Source of the DNA: Dugong dugon
Taxonomy: Eukaryota; Chordata; Mammalia; Sirenia; Dugongidae
Assembly (NCBI GenBank): GCA_030035585.1
Contig: CM057463.1
Span: 138,292,736-138,356,735 of the forward strand
Reading direction: 5' to 3'
DNA length: 64,000 bases
Of this stretch, positions 12,031 through 23,100 are shown piece by piece. Position 1 is the stretch's first letter. Each line of letters opens with the position of its first letter. The position numbers and the translations under genes were made by a program. Under the pieces are notes generated by a model. The model had not been told where the DNA came from, ran no database searches, and saw nothing but the letters and a program-made list of their open reading frames with translations.

Positions 12031-12635
12031 GACAAGGATGTGAAGAAACTGGCACCCTCATCCATTGCTGGTAGGAATGTAGAATGGTGCAGCAACTGTA
12101 GAAAACAGTTTGGTGGTTCCTCACAAAGTTAATCATAGAATTACCAGCATTTTTATTCTTAGGTATGTATCTAAAAGAAATGAAAACAGTGACTCAAACC
12201 AATACTTGTACACCAAAATGTAGAAACTACCCAAATGTCTATCAACAGATGAACAGACAAACAAAATGTGGTATATACATACAATGGAATATTATGTAGA
12301 CACACAAAGAAATGAAGTTCTAATACATGCTACAACATAGATGAACCTTGAAGACATTATGTTAAGATAACCCAGACACAAAATGACAAATGTTGTATGA
12401 TTCCATTTATATGAGGTATCTAAAACAGGCAAATTCATAGAGACAGAAAGCAGAATAGAGGTTATCCAGAGCAGCGGGTAATGAAGAGTTATTGTTTAAT
12501 GGCTATAGAATTTCTGTTTGGGATGATTTAAAAAGATCTGAAAATAGATACTAGTGATGGTTCCACAACATTGTAAATGTACTTAACGCCACTGAATTGT
12601 ACACTCAAAAATGGTTAAAATGGTAAGCTTAATGT
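12031..12635 (+). mobile_element. Old L1 3' end, plus strand
   Basis: GACAAGGATGTGAAGAAACT, CCCAAATGTCTATCAACAG, AATGGAATATTATGTAG and GATTCCATTTATATGAGGT are standard landmarks of old mammalian L1 3' ends. The frames are destroyed. Confidence 0.85.
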
Positions 12636-12644
12636 TATATTTGT

Positions 12645-13495
12645 TGTTAGATGCCATTGAGTAGGCTCCGACTCATAGTGACCCCATGTATAATATAACA
12701 GAACCAAATTGTCATGGATTGAATTGTGTCCCCCAGAAACATTAGTCAACTTGGCTAGGTCACGATTCCCAGTATTGTATGATTCTCTACCATTTTATCA
12801 TCTGGTGTGATTTCCCTATGTGTTGTGAGCTCTATCACTATGATGTAATAAGATGGATTAGTGGCAGTTATACTGATGAGGTCTACAGGACTGTGTCTTA
12901 AGCCAATCTCTTTTGAGATATAAAAGAGAGAAGCGAGCAGGGACACATAAGAACCTCATACCACCAAGAAAGCAGTGCTGGGAGCAGAGTGCGTCCTTTG
13001 GACCTGAGGTTCCTGCGCTAAGATGCTCCCAGACCAAGGGAAGATTGATGATGCAGACCTTCCTCCAGAGCCGACAGAGAAAGTGTTCCCTGGGAGCTGA
13101 TGCCCTGAATTTGGACTTGTAGCCTACTAGACTGTGAGAGAATAAATTTCTCTTTGTTAAAGCCATCCACTTGTGGTATTTCTGTTATAGCAGCACTAGA
13201 CAACTAAGACATAAATGTTGCCCAGTCCTGTGCCATCCTCACAATCCTGCTATGTTTGAGCCCATTGTTGCCGCCACTGTGTCAATCCATCTCATTGAGG
13301 GTCTTTTCTTTTTTACTGACCCTCTACTTTACCAAGCATGATGTCCTTCTCCTTTCTGAAATTTGTTTTCCAGTCACTGAATTTTAAAACACGAGACTAA
13401 TGGTTCTAAACTTTTTTTTCCACATTAGCACACCTGAAGAGTCGTGTACATGGCATTAGTCCCTTCTGATAACATGTCCAAAGTAAGAGAGCATT
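12645..13495 (-). mobile_element. RTE LINE 3' fragment interrupted by an LTR, minus strand
   Basis: RTE 3' sequence at 12645-12719 resumes at 13212 (ATGTTGCCCAGTCCTGTGCC, CCACTGTGTCAATCCATCTC, AAGCATGATGTCCTTCTCC). A foreign stretch of about 105 bp (13355-13460) then replaces a few RTE bases before ACATGTCCAAAGTAAGAGAG. Confidence 0.8.
12720..13211 (+). mobile_element. Solo LTR, longest copy of its family here
   Basis: 492 bp from TGTCATGG to CTAAGACA, so TGTC and GACA form short inverted ends. It has TATAAAA at 12919-12925 and AATAAA at 13141-13146, in the order expected for U3-R-U5. Near-identical 5-bp flanks (CAAAT before, TAAAT after) fit a target-site duplication. It resembles ERVL-MaLR LTRs in ends and in its TATGGATTGAATTGTGTCCCC-like start. 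No viral gene accompanies it. Confidence 0.8.
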
Positions 13496-13574
13496 TCTTA
13501 TACATATAACAAAAATTAAAAAAATATATTAGCTAAGTAGTTTAGAATTTTATTCCTTGAGCCTAGACCTGTGA

Positions 13575-13642
13575 TGCCCCATATGGTAGCTAGGGTCACT
13601 ATGAGTCAGAATCAACTGGACAGCAACGAGTTTGTTTTTTGA
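13575..13642 (+). mobile_element. AfroSINE 3' tail fragment, plus strand
   Basis: Only the last 65-70 bp remain: GGGTCACTATGAGTCAGAAT, then GGACAGCAACGAGTTTG and a T-rich end. Confidence 0.75.
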
Positions 13643-13869
13643 TTTAGCCACATATGGCTAATTAAATATAAATTAAATTAAAAATTTGGTTCCTCTGGTG
13701 CGCTAGCCACATTTCAAGTGCTTAAAAGACACATGTGTTCAGTGGTTATCATATTGCTTAGCCCAGATAGAGCATTTCTATCATCATAGAAAGTTCTATC
13801 GGCCATACTGCCCTAGACATTGGGGAAACACGAAAATTCTGAGCAAAGTTTGAGATGATAAAATGATCA

Positions 13870-14290
13870 TTTTCCATAAATGTCTAGGAAGAATTAGATA
13901 GACTGGAAATGGGAGGTCTATTAGGATAGAATAGGGTTACAGATCATCCACAGGTTGTGGTTGTATAAATGAAGGGGGGGCGGAGTGGGAGCCAGGGGTG
14001 AACTATAAAGTAGATATATGGAGATTGAGGGAAAGGTGAAGTGCTTCTTTATTTTGGAAAATGGATGAATACTGACGCTATTCTCTGAAACAGGAAATAC
14101 TGGAGAAGAGGAACTGTTTTTTTTTTGAGAGAGAGAAAGGTTGGTTGTGGACTATGGATTACGAATTTAGGTTTTGTCCACGTTAAGTTTAAAATTCTTG
14201 GGAATATCCTAGGAAGCTGTGTAATAGGCAGTTTGATACATACGTTTGGAGAAATTCTTCTCAAGGAGTGCTTGAGGGGAAAGAAATTGT
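13870..14290 (+). repeat. Ancient mammalian repeat (family not assigned), copy 2
   Basis: Shares with the copy at 32500 the string around TTGTCCACGTTAAGTTTAAA and the following phrase AATAGGCAGTTTGATACATA. It appears to be a later portion of the element seen at 4990. Confidence 0.4.
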
Positions 14291-14751
14291 TACGTGAAGC
14301 TCTAATTACTTCCTTAAATTAGTGCCTAGAAATTGCCTCCTCAAAAAATACGAATTATATGTGGTGTTTTTCCAAATTTCGTCTCCCTCCTTACCTTCCC
14401 TCCACCCTACACACACACTTCCTAGTAGCTACTATGTTACCATGATAAGCAGATGTTATTGATACTTCAAGTGTAGTGATGTGGAAAAAAAATGTTTAGA
14501 GCCATTAGTCTGGTGTTTTAAAATTCAGTGGATGGGAAACAAATTTCAGCGTTACATCTCCATCTTCATGAAAACTGTGATAGTGCCTGCCCTATCACTC
14601 TGCTGGATTCTGGTGGCTTTGTAAATACTATATAATAGTGCACATTTACATCTTTACCAGCCCAGCGTCCAGTCAAGAAAACAGAAGTCATTCAAAATAT
14701 CTGAAACAGATCACATTTACTATGGAGAACTGGTTACACAGGTGTTAAAGG

Positions 14752-14972
14752 CTAGACAGTTTCTGGGTGGTACAAATGGTTAATGCGCTCACTGTTAACT
14801 GAAAGGTTGGCGGTTCAAGTCCATCCAGAGGCTTTCAGAAGAAAGACCTGGCAACCTACTTCTGAAAAATCAGCCATATTAATCCCTGTGGAACACAGTT
14901 CTACTCTGACACACATGGTGTTGTCCTAAGTCAGAATCACTCCAGTGCAACTGGTTTGGTTTTTTGTTTTTA
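14752..14972 (+). mobile_element. AfroSINE, plus strand
   Basis: TCTGGGTGGTACAAATGGTT head, GAAAAATCAGCCATATTAAT middle, then GAACACAGTTCTACTCTGAC and a tail AACTGGTTTGG followed by T-rich sequence. Same subtype as 3122 and 63284. Confidence 0.88.
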
Positions 14973-15118
14973 GAAGGCTAGACAAACAAAAAAGGGAAAG
15001 TGAGATTAAACCATAAATTTTTAACTGTAGGAAGTGGCTACTAGTCCTAGAACTGCTGGAACAGAGGGAAGGGGTGATATTATCAGAACTCAAGAGCACA
15101 TCACTGCTAGGGGTACTA

Positions 15119-15166
15119 AAAACCCCAAAACCAAACCAAACCTGTTGCAGTTGAGTTGATTCAGGA
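15119..15166 (-). mobile_element. AfroSINE tail fragment, minus strand
   Basis: AAACCAAACCTGTTGCAGTT and GAGTTGATTCAGG match only the last 45 bp of the SINE, a heavily 5'-truncated copy. Confidence 0.6.
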
Positions 15167-15625
15167 AAGATATGACTACCAAGGAGCTGTAGCAACTGGT
15201 TCTGCAACTTTGTAAGTGACACAGCCACTTCTATGGATGCCAGAAGTGGAAAAGAAGTGGAGAACAACAGCTTCTCCCCATTTTCCATCTTCTTATCTCC
15301 TGTCTGTGCTTCCTCTTGACAGAATTTTATTGGAAGCCATCTGGCAAGGAAGCCTGGGAAATGTAGTTTGTAGATTCCTAGTCCTGCCGTCATCAGAGAG
15401 CAGAATTTGACTTGTTTGGTCTTCGGTCTTTTACTCTAATACCTACCAAAGTGCCTGCCATATAAAAATGCTCAATAAACATCAAATAAATATTTTAATG
15501 AAAATTCCTATTCCCATAATTGATAAATAGCTGAAATCAATACCCAACTTAAATGATTGGTATGCAAAGTAGCACAGTGGAATTTTTAAAAGAAACATAC
15601 TTTAACTCATACATACACATTAAAA

Positions 15626-15792
15626 CAAACAAAAAAATCCAAACCCACGGCCGTTAAGTGGATTCCTACTCATAGTGACCCTATAGGACAGAGTAGAACT
15701 GTTTCCAAAGCTGTAAATTTCTACGAAAGCAGACTGCCACATCTTTCTCCTGCAGAGCAGTGAGCGCTTAACCACTGTGCCACCACGGCACC
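15626..15792 (-). mobile_element. AfroSINE, minus strand, internally deleted
   Basis: TCCAAACCCACGGCCGTTAA, GACCCTATAGGACAGAGTAG, GCAGACTGCCACATCTTTCT and GCGCTTAACCACTGTGCCAC are present. The B-box segment is missing. Confidence 0.85.
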
Positions 15793-16424
15793 TACATACA
15801 CATTAGTATTGTCTTTTACATAATAGTTCTCATTACTTTTAGAGTTCCTCTTTTGAAATTTCCTTTCAAAGCTACCTCTTAAAAAATGCATGATAAGAAT
15901 CTAGTCTTGCACACTTTGGGCCTAGCCTGACTCACGGGGTTTTGATCTGGAAGATTTACCATTATTTCGAAAAATTAAATCCACTCTCAAAGAATAAAAC
16001 TTGTTATTTTGGCAAGTACTTTCCACAAGCTCCAGTTAAACTTGAGGCAACACGATGCCTAATCTACCTTGGCCACTTTGAGTTTGGAATAAAATGGCAA
16101 ATGTGGTGAATAACAATGTTAATAATTTGAATAAGACTTTGGTCTTTGCTGCCTTCCTAGGAGAGAAGAATCCCCTCCCCTCCCCACCAGGGTATGTTTC
16201 CACATCCCAGGATTATTTCCTGGTAAGATAAATGCACTGGCAGAAAAAGGGCTCTCCTCTAGGACACAAACCAAGACACACTTTACAATCGCCAACCCCC
16301 TCTTTTCTAAAGGGAAGACTCCATAAACTGCGTTACCGTTCACAACAGGCAACTTCTCAAGAGCTAGTGAGGTGTGGAGAGCACTGGCAGAAGAGAAAAC
16401 AAAAAAAACCTTAATAACAAACAC
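15793..16424. other. Unique sequence upstream of the METTL14 promoter
   Basis: No repeat or gene recognised. It could hold divergent-transcript exons, but nothing in the sequence shows this. Confidence 0.4.
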
Positions 16425-16620
16425 TTCTATAGCGCTCTGTCCCTGCTTATTATTTACATAAACTTTATTATTTCAATCTTCACAACAACTCTGTGAGACA
16501 GGCACTCTTACTTACTCTCATTTTACAAATGAAAAAACTTAGATTTACGGAGGTGGCTAACTAGCCAAGATGACTCAGCTAGTGATAGGCAAAGGTTCAA
16601 GGCAATCTGGCTGCAGTCTG
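16425..16620 (-). mobile_element. MIR SINE, minus strand
   Basis: The order ATCTTCACAACAACTCTGTG, CTCATTTTACAAATGAAAAA, then a CAGCTAGTGATAGGCAAAGG-like end is the reverse of the MIR consensus. It borders the CpG-rich promoter. Confidence 0.75.
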
Positions 16621-16739
16621 GTCTCTCAGTAAAAAACCAGACACTACATGCAGCAGTTTTTAAAAGTAACTGGGGAACTAACCGAAAAGAGAAGCAACAC
16701 AAGAGTCCACACTTTAGAAGAGGCGTGGACACGCCAACG

Positions 16740-17061
16740 GAGACACCAGGGGCGGGATCTAACAACCGCTGCTCTCGGTACTTAAGAGACTTCCTAGACC
16801 GCTCACCGCAATGCAGCAGCCCTCATTGGGCCCCTTCCAAGTAGCGTCAAATTGTAGACGTCCTAGAGGAGGCGGGACTTCCGGGCGCGACGGCACCAAT
16901 ACCGGCCGAGCCGGAAATCCTTATTGAAAAACGCTAGGGGTTACCCGCCTGTCTCAAGCTCCTGGCGAATTTTGTGTTCCACAGACTCGGAAGAAAGATT
17001 GGGCGGTGGTTAATCCACGCATTGCCAAGTTTTCAGGGTAGTGGAAAACAGGAGTTGGGAC
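16740..17061 (+). promoter_or_regulatory. METTL14: METTL14 CpG-rich TATA-less promoter and 5' UTR
   Basis: This stretch is much richer in C, G and CpG than its flanks, and CpG density continues to about 17235. Visible motifs are a GC box GGGGCGGGA (16749-16757), an inverted CCAAT (ATTGG, 16825-16829), a second GC-rich box before the ETS-type ACTTCCGG (16877-16884), CCAAT (16896-16900) and another ETS core CCGGAAAT (16911-16918). There is no TATA box. The spacing suggests transcription starts around 16920-17000. Divergent transcription would be normal for this promoter class, but no divergent gene can be read from the sequence. Confidence 0.75.
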
Positions 17062-17127
17062 ATGGACAGCCGCTTGCAGGAGATCCGGGAGCGGCAAAAG
17101 CTACGGCGACAGCTCCTCGCGCAGCAG
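17062..17127 (+). CDS. METTL14: METTL14 coding exon 1
   Basis: Encodes residues 1-22 ([20 protein letters not shown] then QQ), the basic N-terminal helix. The ATG at 17062 is preceded by GGGAC, which gives a purine at -3. The donor CAG|GTCCGC is weak at +3 to +6, but the exon 2 reading frame fixes it. The exon ends on a codon boundary. Confidence 0.95.
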
Positions 17128-20100
17128 GTCCGCGGCCCAGGGTGGCCAGTGCGGGAGGGATAGCGAATGCGCGTGCGCGGCCGCCCTCTCCCCTAGCCCT
17201 GCCCTTCGTCCCCTCGGCACTTCTTCCTGGTCCGGAGACCCCCGACCCTTGGATCTTCCCTTGTTATGTCAACCCCTGTTGTGCCCCGAATTTTTTCCAG
17301 TTCTTGCCGCTGTGTTTGTGGTAATATTAAACTACACGCCACGATTGATCTTCGGCAACATTTATCGAATGCCTTCTAGGCGTCTGGCACCGTGCTTGAT
17401 GGTGGGGGATGCAAAGCTTTGGTCTTTGGAAATTATCACAGTTGATGCAAGGAAAAGTGACTTATTCTCTAAATATCGCTTCAGTATTTATGTGCTCTTC
17501 TTTGTCTTGTTTTTCCTCGGAGTCAACACCTAAATCCTGAGATTTTGGTTTCATTGTGAAATGGGTTTATTTTGAGAGAGGATTATCTACTTTAAAGACT
17601 GCATTGGAAGAAGCCTAAGTGTAAACCTTGCATTCTGCATTTTGTGTATTGCAGTCCACTGTGCGGCGTATAGTATTGTTACTGTCACCCATAGCTAATA
17701 TTTGAATTCTTACTATCAGTCAGAACAACCCAGTGAAGTAGGTAGTAGTATTCTCTTCACTTATCAAATAATGAAACCCGGACTCCAGAGGTCAAGTTAT
17801 TTTGCCCAGAGTCACTCACAGCTGGGCCAAGAAATTGAACTCGGGTTTGTTTCTCCAAAGCTTACCTTCTAACACCACTCTGCTTATTGTGTATGAGTAT
17901 GTTAGTACAGAAGAACATAGTAATCTTACTGATAAGTAGAGTATACCAAAAACCAAACCCGTTGCTGTTGAGTGGATTCCAACTCATAGCGACCTACAGA
18001 AAGTACAGATGGCTAAAAGCAGAGGCTATGTTTTCCATTCTGGTGTTCATATTAGCGAAAGTGATGGGTAAAATGCTCATAGGCTTTAATGAGATGTTTT
18101 GCTGTTATTTTTCAATAATCTTGGTTTTAGTCACAAGAAATATGAAACCTATCCTCTTTTATGATACGATGGAAAGACTCATGATACAGTGTTTAAAATG
18201 GAGTAATTTAGAATCAGATCTAGTCCTGTGCTGTATGATCCTAGACAAATGTGACATCCTTTCTAAGCCTTATTTCTATTATGTTATTTTCAAAATGTTT
18301 AGTAGATATTTGTTGCCACCAATGGTTTTGACTCCTCAGTTTTGAATATATATCTCTAGAAGATTTGGCTCAAAATACATTCATAGAACGGTTATTTGTT
18401 GAGTGTCTTGACTGTGTGCCAGGAGCTCTAGTAGGACCCTCAATGAGCGTCCATAATACATACAATTTAATAATGGCAGCCATGTTACATCCCTTCTATG
18501 TGTCAGACTGCTAAACTTTTTACTTACACATCTTCAGTCCTACAAGTTGATATTATCTGAATTTTATAGATAAAGAAAATAGAGCTCAAAAAATTTGCTG
18601 CTTGCCCAAGGCAACAAAACTGGTAAATGTGAGAGCTGGGATTTTAACTTAGGCTTTCGCATGCTCTTTCCAGTCCAGTATACCTAGCTGCCTCCAATAT
18701 AATCAACGACAAACTTTCACTTTACCCACTAATTACAGACTCTGCTTTGCTTAGTTTTCTCTATATGAATAAGACAGATTGGTTTATTCTCTAGAACTTG
18801 ATTTGTGCACTATTTGTTTTATTATTATTTTTTGGAAAGTCCTTGTCTCCCCTTCATTCTGAATTCCATCCATCTTCCATGGCCCAATTAGGTTAGAATT
18901 TAGTGTTAGAACCTATTCCGATCTCCCTGGCTTAGGTTCTTCCTCTCTGAGCTTTCATACTACTTACTGTCGAGTCCACTATTATATATTGTGTGAATTG
19001 TCATGTTTTTGCTGTTGTTAGTTGTTGTTGAGTTGATTCCAACTCATGACGACCGCTTGAGTAGTACTCCATAGAGTTTTCAAGGTTGTGACTTTTTGGA
19101 AGCAGATCGCCAAGTCAGTCTTCTGAGGCACCTCTGAGTAGATTCTAACTACCAACCTTTTGGTTAGTAGTCGATCACTTAACTGTTTGCACCACCCAGA
19201 GACTTGTGAATTATCATACAGAACATAAGTAGTTTGAGTACAGAGTCTTTGTATATAATTCTGGTTAGGTAATCTCTTCCTACCCCAGGATTGTTTCTTT
19301 CACAAAGTAAGATTTTAATAAACATTTGTTGATTAATGAAATATCAGAACAGAGCACAACTTATTTGTACGATTTGCTTGATTTACTTTTGTCTGCTTAG
19401 TGAAGCCATTGGAGGCGGTAAGTAGGCCTGGACCATGATAATGACAATTGATGCTACCACCAGCAATTTATGCCTGTTGTTTATTTGTCTTAAAACAGCA
19501 AACTTGGCCTTGAGAAGTAGATTTGTTTTAAAAAATTAAATATGCCTTAGAAAGTTACCAAATTGTCATAGTTATTCAAGTAATCTATTCAGTGCTGCCA
19601 TAATGGAAAATCTGTAATTGACTTGGTTAAGTGATACGGCTGCTAACTAAAAGGCGGGCAGTTCACAGCCACTAGCTGCTTCTTGGAAACCCTCTGGGGC
19701 AGTTCTGCTCTGTCTTACAGGGTAACTATGGGTTGGAATCGACTCAACGGCAACAGGGTTTTATTGTTGACTTGATGCGGTCACTCTACCATTTTTTTTT
19801 AAATGTTGGCTCATGAGAAGACAATTATATATGTAGGCAGAATTTTTATTTAAAGCATTTCTCCTGTAATACATTGTATGGTGGTCTAGGTTCACCTATA
19901 ATTAGTAGGAAGTCTCATTCATTCATTTAGCACAATGAGTCAGACATTGTACTAGCTGCTGAACATAGGATTCTTCCCCTCAGAGAGTTTATATTTCAGT
20001 GGGGAGAAGTAAACAAAAGTAAACTGAGAAAATAATTGGAAGTTGTCATAGAGACCATTAAATAATATACATAGAAAATAAGCAAAAGATAAAATCATAG

Positions 20101-23100
20101 AAAGTTGTATTAAGTGTTACGAAGTAAATAAGGAAAGAAGATAATGGAAGGAGGCCACCTATTCTATATACAATGTTTATGGAAGGACTCTCTCTGAGGA
20201 AAAAACTTGTACTTATCTGAGATACAAAAAGAGAGGAGTCACTCATGGAAAGAAGGTTAGAAAGCATTCCCACTATAGGAAATAGATGTAAGCATTCCAG
20301 CTGTAGGAAATAAATGTATTGTCTCTTGACTAAAAAGAATAGAGATCAAGAAAATGTTCTGGAGTAGTTGAAATTTCAGGAATGGTTGATAGACTGGAAG
20401 AGATTTATCATTGGAGAAATCTGAGCTGAGTGATATGAAGTGAGTAGACTAAAAGGGCAGTAGGTAATTATTTAAGATTGAGGCTGGTAGCATAATGTTT
20501 TCTTATATTTTACTGTACCTTCTCCCCTTTCCTAAGCTAAAGGGACAATTTAATGCAGATTTCCTTATGTACTTTGTGTGCTTAAAAATATTAATGGTTC
20601 CTCATGGCCTATAATTTGCGTTCTGTACTTCTTGATCTGGCTTTTAAAGCTTTCCATGAACTAGTCCCACTCAGCCAGCCTCATCTCAGCCAGTAATTTG
20701 TTTACATTTGTTGTATTTTGCAAAATTCCCCCAACTGCTAACTCAAATGTACGTGGCTGTTTTTAAAGTATTCGTAAAGTTTAATATTGTGCCTATAATC
20801 ATTGTAAGACTTAGCTTGAATAAAACTGAATAGACCATGGGATAAATAAGGCACTATTACATATCTAGGAGCCCTGGTTGCACAGTGGTTAAAGCGCTCG
20901 ACTGCTAACCGAGAGGTCAGCAGTTCAAACCTACCAGCCACCCCATGGAAGAAAGATGTGGCAATCTGCTTCCATAAAGATTTACAGCCTTAGAAACACT
21001 GTGGAGCAGTTCTGCTCTGTCCTCTAGGGATGCTATGAGTTGGAATTGACTGGATGACAGGCAGTGGGTTTGGTTTTTGGGTATTACGTATCTGATGCAT
21101 ACAAAGTGGTCAACATAGTACCTGCCACTCTGCTTTTTTTGTTATTGCTACTATTACTAAATCCTGTTTTATTATTTACTGTAAAAGTAGGAATTTGACT
21201 AAAATTAAGTTTCTTAATTTCAAACAAACTGAAAGCATGAATGTTTTTCTAGCTCTTGCAATCATTCTCAACTAACATGGTTTTGTTCCAGGATACTTCC
21301 AGTTTGTCTTGCAAGCTAATCCATTGGTTTGCTGTGATGGTTAGAGATTTGTTTTCTTAATACTTGGGGGTACAGCGGTTGACAGTTCAAACCCACCCAG
21401 GGCTCAGCTAGATAAAGACCTGGCGATCTTCTCCCTAGAAAACTCTATGGTTCAGTTCTACTCTGTCACATAGAGTTGGTATAAGTCAAAAATTGACAGC
21501 AGTTAGCAACATATATGTGTGTATATATATATTTTAGTTGTGCTGTATGTGCTGTAAGTGAAAGTTTACAATTCAAGTTAGTTTCTCATACAAAAATTTA
21601 TATGCACATTATTGTTATGTGACCCTAGTTGCTCTCCCTGTACTGTGACAGCACACTCCTCCTTTCCACCCCTGATTTTCCATGTCCATTCAACCAGCTC
21701 CTGACCGTCTCTGCCTTCTCATCTCACCTCTGGACAGTAGCTGCTCATTTAGTTTCAGGTGTCTGCTTGAGCTTAAGAAGCACACTTTTCATGACTATCA
21801 TTTTATGTCCCATAGTCCAGTCTAATCTTTGTCAGAAGAGTTGGCCTCAGGAATGGTTTTAGTTTGGGGCTAACAGAGAGTCTGGGGGCCATGTCTTCTG
21901 GGGTCCCTCCAGTCTCAGTCAAACCATTTAGTCTTTTTACTAGAATTTGAGTTCTGCACTCCAAGTTAACAACGTGCTAAATACTACTGGTAAATGGCTG
22001 GGAAGACTGCCCATTGCATTGTGATCAAATTTTGGGTTTTTTCCTTTTCTCAGTTGGGAGCTGAAAGTGCTGACAGCATTGGTGCTGTGTTAAATAGCAA
22101 AGATGAACAGAGAGAAATTGCTGAAACAAGGGAAACTTGCAGGTCAGTTGAAAAATAATTTTTTTTTTAAAAGTTAGTGACATACTAATGTTTTGTAAGG
22201 ATCATTGTTTTAATAAATACCACTAGGTATGAAGTGTTTTGTTATGAAAAGCATCAAAATAAAGATTTCAGAAGCATTGGTTTTTATTGTTAATTCATGA
22301 GTTATTAAAGATTTATTTTCTAAATAGAGTTAAGTTCCCATTTATAAAGTAGTTAGAAAATAGAATGCTAGACTCAGAATTAGTGTATATACAATAAATA
22401 ATTATATTTCAAAAACTTTTATAAGAGCAAATTTACTTGATCATAAAAGTGGTATTCATTTGATATTTCAGAAAGCATTTCAAGAATTTGCAGTATTCTA
22501 GTTATTTTGATCATCAGTGGACTCGAGAGATTAGATTGCTGTATAATATAGAAGCTTCTTTTTGTGATACATCCCTTATAACAATTTGTTTTGTTAATTA
22601 GTTGCTTTCTCATAAAAATAAAATACAGAATTCTTAATTAAACAGGTTATGTGACCTTTTGGATGATTTATAAACTGGGTAAATAGGTACTCTTTAATTG
22701 AGAACCAATTCAGCGGCACTCAGCAGCAACAACAATACAAAATTTGCCTTGTTCTGTTTTTATAACCTGTTATTTAGTAATATTCTATTAATAGATAAAC
22801 TTATCCTTCTTATATAAGATATATTTGTATGTGATACTTTAGTTTTAATTTTCAGGGCTTCCTACGACACCTCTGCTCCAAATGCAAAACGTAAGTATCT
22901 AGATGAAGGAGAGACAGATGAAGACAAGATGGAAGACTATAAGGCAAGTAGAGGATGGAGCAGTTTTATAGTCAAGAAAAAAATAAATCCTTATAATAAT
23001 AGATTCTTATTCAGGAAAACAAATTTGAGGGAAAGCTGAATTTTAAAATGTGCTAAAATAATTGTCAGTAGCGTGTGTGTTATCAGTTAAATTAAAACCT

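Larger units (their letters stand above)
17128..22053 (+). other. METTL14: METTL14 intron 1
   Basis: 4,926 bp with a weak GTCCGC donor and a strong TTTTCTCAG acceptor. It holds two MIR copies, two faint L2-like stretches, five AfroSINE copies and one 5'-truncated L1 3' end. The rest is unique AT-rich DNA with no further exon that I can support. Confidence 0.85.

Noticed and set aside
16974-17533. Open frames overlapping METTL14 exon 1 and intron 1
   Set aside because: They are out of frame with METTL14 and run across the exon 1 donor. High CpG content removes stop codons by chance.
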